A stretch of 64,000 nucleotides of DNA from Brotaphodocola faecis (lineage in GTDB: Bacteria > Bacillota > Clostridia > Lachnospirales > Lachnospiraceae), in the NCBI RefSeq assembly GCF_040096075.1, contig NZ_JBBMFJ010000011.1, positions 1-64,000 on the forward strand. The letters are read 5' to 3'. Under the pieces are notes generated by a model. The model was not told the DNA's origin, did not search any database, and worked only from the letters and a program-made list of their open reading frames with translations. Numbering within the stretch: position 1 is the first letter of the stretch; every line of letters starts with the position of its first letter. This document shows, piece by piece, positions 8,683-16,133 of this stretch. The position numbers were made by a program, and so were the translations under genes.

Positions 8683-8790
8683 TTTCTTCTTTCATCCAGA
8701 CTATACTGTCGGCTTCGGAATTACACCGAATCATGCCTTGCGGCCCGTGGGCTTTACCACCGGTGGAGAATTTCACTCCGCCCTGAAGAC
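8683..8790 (-). promoter_or_regulatory. FMN riboswitch (RFN element)
   Basis: Minus-strand transcript begins GTCTTCAGGGCGGAGTGAAA and ends with GCCGACAGTATAGTCTGGAT then GAAAGAAGA; the middle has CCGGTGGTAAAGCCC and TTCGGTGTAATTCCGAAGCC. These are the conserved boxes of the RFN aptamer, including the paired P1 ends TCTTC/GAAGA. FMN binding is known to promote termination upstream of rib genes in Firmicutes. Confidence 0.97.
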
Positions 8791-8812
8791 TTATTTGGTT
8801 TTGTTGGTTTGA

Positions 8813-8841
8813 ATATTACCACTCAATTCACACAAAATCAA
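8813..8841 (-). promoter_or_regulatory. Promoter of the rib operon
   Basis: Minus strand TTGATT (8836-8841), 17-base spacer, TAATAT (8813-8818), about 23 bases before the FMN aptamer. The region 8478-8941 (464 bases without a gene) holds this promoter, the riboswitch, two terminators and the promoter of the plus-strand peptidase. Confidence 0.65.
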
Positions 8842-8898
8842 GTAGTTTTTTCATAATTTTTCTTTTTCTCCTTTTTTCTTTTCTCAGCAGCCAATCAG

Positions 8899-8907
8899 TG
8901 TTATAAT
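8899..8907 (+). promoter_or_regulatory. Extended -10 promoter of M28 peptidase gene
   Basis: TGTTATAAT matches an extended -10 (TG-n-TATAAT), 35 bases before the ATG at 8942. No convincing -35 box is seen. Confidence 0.5.
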
Positions 8908-8941
8908 CACTTTGACTGTAAAAGACGGAGGTTGTGCATAC

Positions 8942-11005
8942 ATGAACTTACAAGAATCCATTCTGAAAAACCTTGATATAGATTACTCCTACCAGCTGGC
9001 CAAGCGCATGGAGCAGTTTCGTACCAACCCGGTTCTGGGCTACCGCCCGGCCGGTTCCCGGGCTGAATTTGAGACCGGAGAAATGCTGAAACAGGAAATG
9101 GAAGCCATTGGCCTTTCTGATGTGAGAAAGGATGCCATCAAGGTCGATGGCTGGGAATTTAAAAAAGCAGTGCTCTCCTACACTGCGGCAGATGGCAGCC
9201 ATTGTGAAATCCAGCTTGGTGCTTACCAGACCACGTTTGTCACCGACGGGCCAAAGGACTTTTCCCTGATGTATCTTGGAAAAGGAACTGCTGCGGATTA
9301 TGAGGGCAAGGATGTCACCGGAAAGCTGGTTCTCGTGGATATCAACCAGCGGGATGAGTGGTGGATCAACTACCCGGTCTACCAGGCGCACTTAAAGGGC
9401 GCTGCCGCCCTCATTGCCGTGCAGAGCGGCGGCTACGGCGAGATCGATGACGAGGCGTTAAACGCCCAGGATATTGCCGGTCCGGAGGACGCTCCCGCTT
9501 TCTCCATTTCCAGAAAAGATTCCGATCCGTTAAAGGAACTTCTGGAACACACCCAGGAGATCACGGTAACCCTGGACGCGAACAGCCGCATCACCCGGGA
9601 CTGCACCACCTACAACATTGTGGGAACCATCCCGGGAAAACACCCGGACCGCATGGTTCTGTTGTCCGCCCACTATGACTCCTATTTCAGCGGCTTTCAG
9701 GATGACAACACCGCCATTGCCCTGATGTTTGGCATCGCGAAAGCCCTGCTGGCAAGCGGTTTCAAGCCCAATAATACCATCGTGATCTGCGCTATGGCCG
9801 CAGAGGAATGGGGCGTTGTGGATTCCAACTTCGACTGGTCCACCGGTGCCTACGAACAAGTATTTACAGCGCACCCGGAATGGGTGGGAAAGGTTATTGC
9901 CGACTTAAACTTTGAGCTTCCGGCCCTGGCCCATGGCACCCGCGCCCGCATCCGCAGCTGCTACGAATATACCCGGTTCCTGGAGGAGTATTTATCCGAG
10001 CTTCCGGATCTGACCCGGGCTTACCCGGAGGAAACCCGCGTAACTTCTCCGATTGAAACCTGGTCCGATGATTTTTCCATGGCTATTGCCGGTATTCCGT
10101 CCATGGTCAATGACTTCACCGGCGGCAGCTTTATGGAGACCCATTACCATTCCCAGTTCGACAACGATGCCTTTTACGACGAACAGGTTTACCGGCTCCA
10201 CCACGAACTGTTCGCCCTGCTGATCGCGGCTCTGGATGAAACCTGCGTCATTCCGTTATGCTCCGCTCCGGTCATGGAACGGGCTCTGGACGGCTACCAT
10301 GCATCCAGCGACGTTCTCCGCCCCTTTGTTGCCATGGATCTCATCAGCCCTATGACACTGGCTTCTCTGGTAGAAAAAATTTCCGGACTGGAAAAGATGC
10401 TTGCTGACGCAAAGGATGTCGCAGAAAGCCGCTACGAATCCCGCAGGAGCTTAAATGACCGCTACCGTGCACTTTTATCTGAGAGTAAGGTGAAAGAAGC
10501 AGAACAGCTGTATCTGGAAGCCCGGGAAGCAGAGGAAGAAGCCCTGCGCCGCTTTAAATGCGCCCAGGATGAACTGGTACGCATCGACTGGTACGGCAAC
10601 GTCCATTACCCGCATGAAATCCTGCTGCAGAACATCCGTCTGATCGGAGGCGCCATTGCGAACTTAAAAGAGCAGAATCTCTCCTCTGCCCTGAGAAAGC
10701 TCTATCAGGTAGACAACAATGCCTATGCCTTCATGTTCGATGAAGCGGTTTACAACCATTTCACCGATTACGTGTTAAATCAGCCGCAGGACCGCTTAAA
10801 ATGGGGCTACAAACGCCTGATGCCACACGAAAACCTCTATGCGCTGGTAAAAGACCTGCTGCAGAAAAAAGAGGCCGACCCGGAAGAGATTTCCCTCTCC
10901 TGTGAGATCAGCCATCTGACCCGGATTTTCCAGGATCAGTGCCGTATGCTGATTCAGACCACCGACCAGATCCAGAGCCTGGTACACGACCAGTTTCTGA
11001 TCTGA
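8942..11005 (+). CDS. M28-family zinc metallopeptidase
   Basis: 687 aa with no signal peptide, so cytoplasmic. The M28 aminopeptidase metal ligands are visible: LSAHYDS (about 242), DDNTA (about 253), AAEEW (about 285), and a late His in METHYHSQ (about 400). A PA-like insert (about 90-215) lies between the N terminus and the catalytic core. The last 230 residues are helical and charged and are not part of the standard catalytic fold. Start at MNLQES, with GGAGG ten bases upstream. It probably cleaves N-terminal residues from peptides; specificity cannot be read. The GNAT gene follows closely on the same strand. Confidence 0.85.
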   Translation: MNLQESILKNLDIDYSYQLAKRMEQFRTNPVLGYRPAGSRAEFETGEMLKQEMEAIGLSDVRKDAIKVDGWEFKKAVLSYTAADGSHCEIQLGAYQTTFVTDGPKDFSLMYLGKGTAADYEGKDVTGKLVLVDINQRDEWWINYPVYQAHLKGAAALIAVQSGGYGEIDDEALNAQDIAGPEDAPAFSISRKDSDPLKELLEHTQEITVTLDANSRITRDCTTYNIVGTIPGKHPDRMVLLSAHYDSYFSGFQDDNTAIALMFGIAKALLASGFKPNNTIVICAMAAEEWGVVDSNFDWSTGAYEQVFTAHPEWVGKVIADLNFELPALAHGTRARIRSCYEYTRFLEEYLSELPDLTRAYPEETRVTSPIETWSDDFSMAIAGIPSMVNDFTGGSFMETHYHSQFDNDAFYDEQVYRLHHELFALLIAALDETCVIPLCSAPVMERALDGYHASSDVLRPFVAMDLISPMTLASLVEKISGLEKMLADAKDVAESRYESRRSLNDRYRALLSESKVKEAEQLYLEAREAEEEALRRFKCAQDELVRIDWYGNVHYPHEILLQNIRLIGGAIANLKEQNLSSALRKLYQVDNNAYAFMFDEAVYNHFTDYVLNQPQDRLKWGYKRLMPHENLYALVKDLLQKKEADPEEISLSCEISHLTRIFQDQCRMLIQTTDQIQSLVHDQFLI

Positions 11006-11046
11006 ATAATACAGAAAGGACAGGCGAACGTTCGTCTGAACATACT

Positions 11047-11682
11047 ATGGAAAGCGATAAACTATACCGCGTACAGCGAGAAGACCTGCCAAAGCTGGAG
11101 CAGCTTTTATATGCCTGCTTCAAGCATGACCCGCTCTATGAGACCCTGATTCCGGACCCGGAGGTCCGGGAACGCCTTATGCCGGAGCTCTTTCACTGCG
11201 ATATGGATGAATTTTACGAGACCTGCGAGATTTTTTCCGACAGTGCCGATTTGAATGGCATTCTCGTGGTTTCTGACGAGGCTGAGCCCTACAATATCTT
11301 CCAGTTTTACTTTGCGGAAGCCCGGGCCACGCTCCAGACCGACACCTACCTCATCAAGGAGGATCACACTTTAAAGACCTTCCACAACTTCTTAAAGGGT
11401 GTGGACTACTTAAATTCCAGCTGGACCGACCAGCTTCATCAGAACCAGCGTCTCCACATCATCTATCTGGCAGTGGATCCAAACATGCAGCACCACGGCA
11501 TTGCCGCCCGCCTTATGCAGGAAGCCATCGACTACGCCGACACCCACCGCATGATGATCTCCCTGGAGACCCACAACGAAAAGAACGTGGAGTTCTACCA
11601 GAATCTCGGTTTTAAAGTCTACGGAATCATGAAGCAGAACTTCCCATTAAAACAATACTGTATGATCCGGGAAATCCAGTAA
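11047..11682 (+). CDS. GNAT-family N-acetyltransferase
   Basis: 211 aa. The C-terminal half carries the acetyl-CoA site: LAVDPNMQHHGIAARLMQ (motif A with the Q-x-x-G-x-A loop), followed by SLETHNEKNVEFYQNLGF typical of motif B. The N-terminal half is acidic and unassigned. The only in-frame ATG near the start is at 11047; AGGACAGG lies about 25 bases upstream, farther than ideal, so translation may depend on the preceding peptidase gene 41 bases upstream. Substrate unknown. Confidence 0.82.
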   Translation: MESDKLYRVQREDLPKLEQLLYACFKHDPLYETLIPDPEVRERLMPELFHCDMDEFYETCEIFSDSADLNGILVVSDEAEPYNIFQFYFAEARATLQTDTYLIKEDHTLKTFHNFLKGVDYLNSSWTDQLHQNQRLHIIYLAVDPNMQHHGIAARLMQEAIDYADTHRMMISLETHNEKNVEFYQNLGFKVYGIMKQNFPLKQYCMIREIQ

Positions 11683-11702
11683 AACATAATTCCCACACAA
11701 CG

Positions 11703-11744
11703 GGAAGGGACTGACACAAAACGGGCGCCAGTCCCTTCCTTTCT
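11703..11744 (+). terminator. Terminator of the peptidase-GNAT unit
   Basis: Arms GGAAGGGACTG (11703-11713) and CAGTCCCTTCC (11729-11739), then TTTCT. Lies between convergent genes. Confidence 0.8.
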
Positions 11745-11756
11745 CGGTGCGCTGGT

Positions 11757-12476
11757 TTAATTCAGAGCCACCAACTGCGCTGCCATAATCGTGGTCTCCT
11801 CCTCGGTAATGTATCCGCAAGCTTCCATACGGCTCAATACTTTCTGCTGACGTTTTTCCGCCAGTGCCAGGTTTTTACTAGGCGCGTATTTTGAAGGAGC
11901 GTTTGGAACTCCTGCCAGAAGCGTGCACTCATAATCATTCATCTCGGATGCCGGTTTTCCAAAATATCCTTCGCTGGCTTCACCGACACTGTAGTAGCCG
12001 TCTCCAAAGTAAATGCTGTTTACATAGAGCTCCAGGATTTCATCCTTGGTGTATTTCTGTTCGAGTTCCAGTGCCAGAAAGACTTCGGCTGCTTTGCGGT
12101 TCATAGTCTTTTCCTGAGAAAAGTACAGGTTCTTTGCAAGCTGCTGAGTGATGGTGCTTCCGCCCTCCACATAGCGTCCGGCCTTGATATCATTCACAAC
12201 GGCCCGGCCGATGGCAATCAGGTCCAGCCCGAAGTGGTCATAAAACCGGTGATCCTCCACCGATACCACCGCCTGCACATAAGTCTCCGGCATATCTTCC
12301 AGGGAAGTAAAGCTCTCCTGGCTGCGAATTTCATTCACCTTCTCCTCCAGGCTCACTTCCTGCACTGCATTCTTATATAATCCATAGCCCTCTCCGGCTA
12401 AAGCAAATCCACATCCTGCCATGATCGTGCATGCAAATGCGAACACCCATTTTACAATTCGTTTTCCGTTCATCAT
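11757..12476 (-). CDS. mtgA: Stand-alone peptidoglycan glycosyltransferase (GT51)
   Basis: 239 aa. An N-terminal signal anchor (about 8-28) precedes a single GT51 domain that polymerises lipid II glycan chains outside the membrane. Seen are the first catalytic Glu in SVEDHRFYDHFG, GGSTITQQLAKN, and the second in ALELEQKYTKDEILELYVN, then NSIYFG. No transpeptidase domain follows, so this is a monofunctional enzyme, not a class A PBP. The symbol is used by analogy with proteobacterial MtgA. Ribosome site GAGGGGG lies 11 bases before ATG and is buried in a long hairpin (12481-12557), with three direct repeats further upstream; expression looks tightly controlled. Confidence 0.92.
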   Translation of the reverse strand: MMNGKRIVKWVFAFACTIMAGCGFALAGEGYGLYKNAVQEVSLEEKVNEIRSQESFTSLEDMPETYVQAVVSVEDHRFYDHFGLDLIAIGRAVVNDIKAGRYVEGGSTITQQLAKNLYFSQEKTMNRKAAEVFLALELEQKYTKDEILELYVNSIYFGDGYYSVGEASEGYFGKPASEMNDYECTLLAGVPNAPSKYAPSKNLALAEKRQQKVLSRMEACGYITEEETTIMAAQLVALN

Positions 12477-12480
12477 AATA

Positions 12481-12557
12481 TAAGCCCCCTCTTTCGTGCT
12501 GTCTGAATTCTGTCATCGTTTTCTTATGATAGAATTCTAGCATAAAGAGGGGGCTTA
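12481..12557 (-). promoter_or_regulatory. Long leader hairpin covering the mtgA ribosome site
   Basis: The 14-base arms at 12544-12557 and 12481-12494 pair perfectly (TAAGCCCCCTCTTT with AAAGAGGGGGCTTA). Inside, GAATTCT (12505-12511) pairs with AGAATTC (12531-12537), extended by TGTCA/TGAT. The proximal arm contains the GAGGGGG Shine-Dalgarno of mtgA, so the folded RNA would block initiation. There is no T run after it, so it is not a standard terminator. Confidence 0.75.
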
Positions 12558-12579
12558 AGACTTTACCGTTCTCTTAGCG

Positions 12580-12627
12580 ATTCTGACACTATTTCTACAA
12601 TTCTGACGGAAATTGGAAGATTCTGAC
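12580..12627 (-). promoter_or_regulatory. Three direct repeats at 20-base spacing
   Basis: ATTCTGAC occurs at 12580-12587, 12600-12607 and 12620-12627 (GTCAGAAT on the transcribed strand), exactly 20 bases apart, or about two helical turns. They lie upstream of the mtgA leader hairpin, after the end of the chromate-transporter genes. This looks like an operator for a dimeric or oligomeric activator; the protein is not identifiable. Confidence 0.6.
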
Positions 12628-12687
12628 AAATTCCTTACAGCCCGTCAAGAGGACCTTTTGTTTTTGGGCACAGAATAAACACATTTC

Positions 12688-13254
12688 TCAGCCCCCAGCA
12701 ATCAGGGCCGCCAGCACTTTCATAACTCCAGCCAGCACCATAACCAGGATCGGGTTCATCTTTCCTTTCTGCAACAGTACTACGCAGATCACAAAAATTC
12801 CCACCATGATCCAGTTGGTTCCGGCAAGGGCAATCTGTGCACTGCTGCCCCAGAAGGCATTGATCAGAATGGCAATACCGGCAGAACCGATCAGTGCCAC
12901 CACCGCCGGTCTTAAGGACGCAAGCACACCCTGCAGCATTGCCATATTCCGGTACTTCAGATACAGCTTCGCAATCAGGGTAACAATGACGCAGGATGGC
13001 AGAATACAGCCCAGTGTCGCCACAAAAGCCCCGGGCACTCCGGCAATCTTTGTTCCGACAAAGGTGGCGGAGTTCACCGCAATCGGACCCGGTGTCATCT
13101 GGGAAATGGTGATCAGATCGGTAAATTCTGCCATGGTCAGCCACTTGTGGCCAGTCACCACCTGGCCTTGAATCAGCGGCATGGCCGCATAGCCGCCGCC
13201 GAAGCTGAACACTCCAATCTGGAGAAAGCTGATAAAAAGCTGAAGATAGATCAT
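12688..13254 (-). CDS. Chromate transporter family, second half-size subunit
   Basis: 188 aa, hydrophobic, about six membrane segments. The CHR motifs are present: VFSFGGGYAAMPL near the N terminus and MTPGPIAVNSATFVG about residue 55. Full-length ChrA has two such halves; here two half-size genes sit back to back (stop of the first and start of the second are adjacent, 13255/13254), which in this family form a heteromer. Substrate could be chromate or another oxyanion; families annotated ChrA often have no proven substrate in anaerobes. Confidence 0.85.
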   Translation of the reverse strand: MIYLQLFISFLQIGVFSFGGGYAAMPLIQGQVVTGHKWLTMAEFTDLITISQMTPGPIAVNSATFVGTKIAGVPGAFVATLGCILPSCVIVTLIAKLYLKYRNMAMLQGVLASLRPAVVALIGSAGIAILINAFWGSSAQIALAGTNWIMVGIFVICVVLLQKGKMNPILVMVLAGVMKVLAALIAGG

Positions 13255-13818
13255 CTACGCTTCCCCCTTTCCGGCAAGCAGTGTCCGCGCCACGCCGAGA
13301 AGGCCGCAGGCAATCACCACATAAATAACATTGACTCCAAATACGCAGGAAGCCACAAAGGCACAGACCATGATCAGCATGGAGGCCTTATTTCTGCCAT
13401 GAACGATACCAGCTCCCATCTCGTAGGTAACCGAGGCAATGACTGCTCCCACGCCGGACTGCATGCCCTGCAGCATCTGGCTTACAATAAAGTTGTCCTT
13501 TAGCAGATTGTAAAAGACCGAGATCACGGAAATGATCAGAAATGGCGGAATCACGGTTCCCAGAATCGCAATGACCGTTCCGGCCAGCCCGGCAAGCTTA
13601 TAACCAACCACAATCGCTCCGTTGACCGCAATGGCCCCCGGAGAGGACTGGGCAATGGCAACCAGATCCAGCATCTCATCTTCCTCAATCCAGTGATATT
13701 CATCTACAAATTTTTTCTTCAGCAGCGAAACGATCACATACCCGCCGCCGAAGGTAAAGGCGCTTAAGTAAAGTGTGGAGACAAACAGTTTCCACAGCAC
13801 CTTTCTCTTATTTTCCAT
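13255..13818 (-). CDS. Chromate transporter family, first half-size subunit
   Basis: 187 aa with about six membrane segments and the CHR motifs FTFGGGYVIVSLL and SSPGAIAVNGAIVVGYKLAG. The start chosen is MENKRK (13818), with GGGAG eight bases upstream; an alternative ATG at 13833 overlaps the nrdG stop as TAATG. Immediately followed by the partner subunit. It is the fourth gene of the ABC exporter-nrdG string, so export of a toxic compound is one possible shared theme. Confidence 0.85.
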   Translation of the reverse strand: MENKRKVLWKLFVSTLYLSAFTFGGGYVIVSLLKKKFVDEYHWIEEDEMLDLVAIAQSSPGAIAVNGAIVVGYKLAGLAGTVIAILGTVIPPFLIISVISVFYNLLKDNFIVSQMLQGMQSGVGAVIASVTYEMGAGIVHGRNKASMLIMVCAFVASCVFGVNVIYVVIACGLLGVARTLLAGKGEA

Positions 13819-13832
13819 ATCAGGTACTCCCA

Positions 13833-14360
13833 TTATCGGTACTGCTCCATCCAGACTGCTTTCCCGGCCGCAAGGGAACGCGGCACATCCAGAATCCGCT
13901 GGTTTTCGGATCCGCGGAATTTCAGGCTTAAGTTCTTTAAGTCCTCCACAAATTTCCCGTCCACCAGAACATCCAGAAGCGGCACCAGTTCTCTGGTCAC
14001 TTCCGACTCCTTCATCATGCGTCCCAGAATATCCTTCTCGAAATCATATCCGGAAAAGCACCAGATGCTCTTTTCCGGGAAACGCTTTTTCAGTTCTTTC
14101 AAAAACGGCAGAAGCCCCGCCTGGTTTTCCGGCTCCATGGGTTCTCCGCCAAGCAAAGTGATACCCTCCATGTAGTCGTGATCCAGACAGGAAAAGATCT
14201 GTTCCCAGACCTCCTTTGTAAAAGGCTCTCCATATGCAAAATCCCATGCCTGGGCATTGAAACAGCCCTTGCAGTGGTGCCTGCAGCCGCTGACAAACAG
14301 CGACACCCGCACACCCGGGCCGTTGGCAATGTCCACCGGCTTGATGCTTGCGTAATTCAT
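13833..14360 (-). CDS. nrdG: Anaerobic ribonucleotide reductase activating protein
   Basis: 175 aa radical-SAM enzyme. The Cys triad is CRHHCKGC (C-x3-C-x2-C, about residues 27-34); GVRVSLFVSGC before it and TLLGGEP after it are typical. NrdG uses SAM and a 4Fe-4S cluster to place the glycyl radical on NrdD, which makes dNTPs without oxygen. Start MNYASIK with AAGGAG nine bases upstream. No nrdD gene is in the window; nrdG sits 17 bases after an ABC exporter gene and overlaps or abuts a chromate-type transporter gene. An organism with class III reductase is an anaerobe or facultative anaerobe. Confidence 0.93.
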   Translation of the reverse strand: MNYASIKPVDIANGPGVRVSLFVSGCRHHCKGCFNAQAWDFAYGEPFTKEVWEQIFSCLDHDYMEGITLLGGEPMEPENQAGLLPFLKELKKRFPEKSIWCFSGYDFEKDILGRMMKESEVTRELVPLLDVLVDGKFVEDLKNLSLKFRGSENQRILDVPRSLAAGKAVWMEQYR

Positions 14361-14377
14361 ACTCGTCACACTCCTTA

Positions 14378-16132
14378 TTATCCCGCGAACTGGCTGTTGT
14401 ACAGGTTCGCGTAAAATCCGTTCTGGGCCAGCAGGGACTCATGGGTGCCCTGCTCAATGATGTGGCCGTCCTTCATCACCAGGATCACATCGGCCTCGCG
14501 AATGGTAGAAAGACGGTGCGCTACAATAAAGCTGGTGCGGCCCTTCATCATGGTGGCGAACGCCTTCTGAATGCGGATCTCGGTACGGGTATCGATAGAG
14601 GAGGTTGCCTCATCCAGGATCAGCATCGGCGGCAGGCACAGCATGACGCGGGCAATGCACAGAAGCTGCTTCTGTCCCTGGGACAGATTGCCTCCATCCT
14701 CGGAAATCACAGTGTCATAGCCCTGGGGCATACGCTTGATAAAGCTGTGGGCATGCGCCTCTTTGGCTGCCTGGATGATTTCTTCTTCGGTGGCATCCGG
14801 CTTGCCGTAGGCAATATTCTCCCGGATGGTTCCGGCCTTTAGCCAGGTTTCCTGCAGAACCATGCCATAATTGGTGCGCAGGCTCTTTCTTGTGACATGG
14901 CGGATATCTTCGCCAGATACCTTGATGGAACCGCTGACCACATCGTAGAAACGCATCAGCAGGTTGATCATGGTGGTCTTACCGCAGCCGGTCGGTCCGA
15001 CAATGGCAATACGCTGGCCCGGCTTTACATCCAGGTTTAAATCCTCGATCAGGGAAGTATCCGGGGTATAGGAGAAGTTTACATGCTCCAGTTTTACGCT
15101 GCCGTCCACATTCTGAAGGTTGACTGCGTCAGCGTCCTCCGGGGTAAAGGGCGGCTCATCGATCAATTCAAACACACGGGCCGCGCAGGCTAACGCATTC
15201 TGCAGCTCGGTGACAACGCCGGAAATCTCATTGAACGGCTTGGTATACTGGTTCGCGTAGCTTAAGAACGCGGAAAGCTGTCCCACGGTAAGCAGGCCGC
15301 GGATGGCAGCGAACGCGCCGGCAACACCCACACTGGCATACACCATGCTGTTGACGAAACGGGTGGCAGGGTTCGTAATCGAAGAGAAAAAGATGGCACG
15401 CAGACTGTAGCCCTGAAGGCGTCCGTTAATCTCCTCAAAGCGCTTCTGCGCCTCATCCTGATAACCAAAGGCCTGTACTACTTTCTCGTTTCCCACCATC
15501 TCGTCCACCAGAGAAGTCAGCTCCCCTCTGGTCTGAGACTGGAGTTTGAACATGGAATAGGTTTTCTTTGCGATAAAGCTTGCCACAAACAGGGAAAGCG
15601 GGGTCACGCATACGACCACCAGGGTGATAAACGGGTTTACCACCAGCATAAAGCCCAGGGTTCCAAGAATGGTTAACACACCGGTAAAGAGCTGGGTAAA
15701 GCCCATCAGCAGTCCCTCAGAGAACTGGTCAATATCCGCGATGATACGGCTGATGATATCGCCATACTGATGGGAATCGATGTAGCTCAGCGGAAGAATC
15801 TCCAGATGGTTGAAGGCCCTGGTACGGATATCCTTTACGACCCGGTAGGTAATCTGGTTGTTGATGTGGTTCATGAGCCACTGGGCCAGCGCCGTAATGG
15901 CAATCACCACTGCGATCTTGCGAAGAATTGCAAACAGTCCGGCAAAATCCACATTGCCAGGACCCAGGATCAGGTCCACGCCCTCTCCCACCAGAATCGG
16001 CGCGTACAGGGTAGTGGCCACCGTCACGGCAGCCAGGACCAGAGACAGGACTACCATCCATTTGTAGCTTCCAATGTAGTCCAGGATCCGCTTTAAGGTT
16101 GATTTATGTTTTCCAATTTCAAGTTTAGCCAC
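14378..16132 (-). CDS. ABC exporter half-transporter, consensus ATPase site
   Basis: 584 aa with six membrane segments (about 20-320) and a C-terminal ATPase: Walker A GPTGCGKTT, signature LSQGQKQ, Walker B LILDEATSS with the catalytic Glu, and H-loop FIVAHRLST. Start is GTG (16132), with GAGGAGG lying inside the end of the upstream exporter gene, one base after its TAA; the in-frame run farther upstream is a shadow of that gene. Partner of the next entry in a heterodimeric multidrug or lipid exporter of the BmrCD/LmrCD type (TM287/288-like). Confidence 0.93.
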   Translation of the reverse strand: MAKLEIGKHKSTLKRILDYIGSYKWMVVLSLVLAAVTVATTLYAPILVGEGVDLILGPGNVDFAGLFAILRKIAVVIAITALAQWLMNHINNQITYRVVKDIRTRAFNHLEILPLSYIDSHQYGDIISRIIADIDQFSEGLLMGFTQLFTGVLTILGTLGFMLVVNPFITLVVVCVTPLSLFVASFIAKKTYSMFKLQSQTRGELTSLVDEMVGNEKVVQAFGYQDEAQKRFEEINGRLQGYSLRAIFFSSITNPATRFVNSMVYASVGVAGAFAAIRGLLTVGQLSAFLSYANQYTKPFNEISGVVTELQNALACAARVFELIDEPPFTPEDADAVNLQNVDGSVKLEHVNFSYTPDTSLIEDLNLDVKPGQRIAIVGPTGCGKTTMINLLMRFYDVVSGSIKVSGEDIRHVTRKSLRTNYGMVLQETWLKAGTIRENIAYGKPDATEEEIIQAAKEAHAHSFIKRMPQGYDTVISEDGGNLSQGQKQLLCIARVMLCLPPMLILDEATSSIDTRTEIRIQKAFATMMKGRTSFIVAHRLSTIREADVILVMKDGHIIEQGTHESLLAQNGFYANLYNSQFAG

Positions 16133-16133
16133 C

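Noticed and set aside
8568..8856. Open frames across the rib leader on the + strand
   Set aside because: They are antisense to the FMN riboswitch and its terminator.
12635..13144. 169-codon frame within the chromate transporter gene
   Set aside because: Cys/His/Asp-rich translation without hydrophobic pattern; shadow of the real membrane-protein frame.
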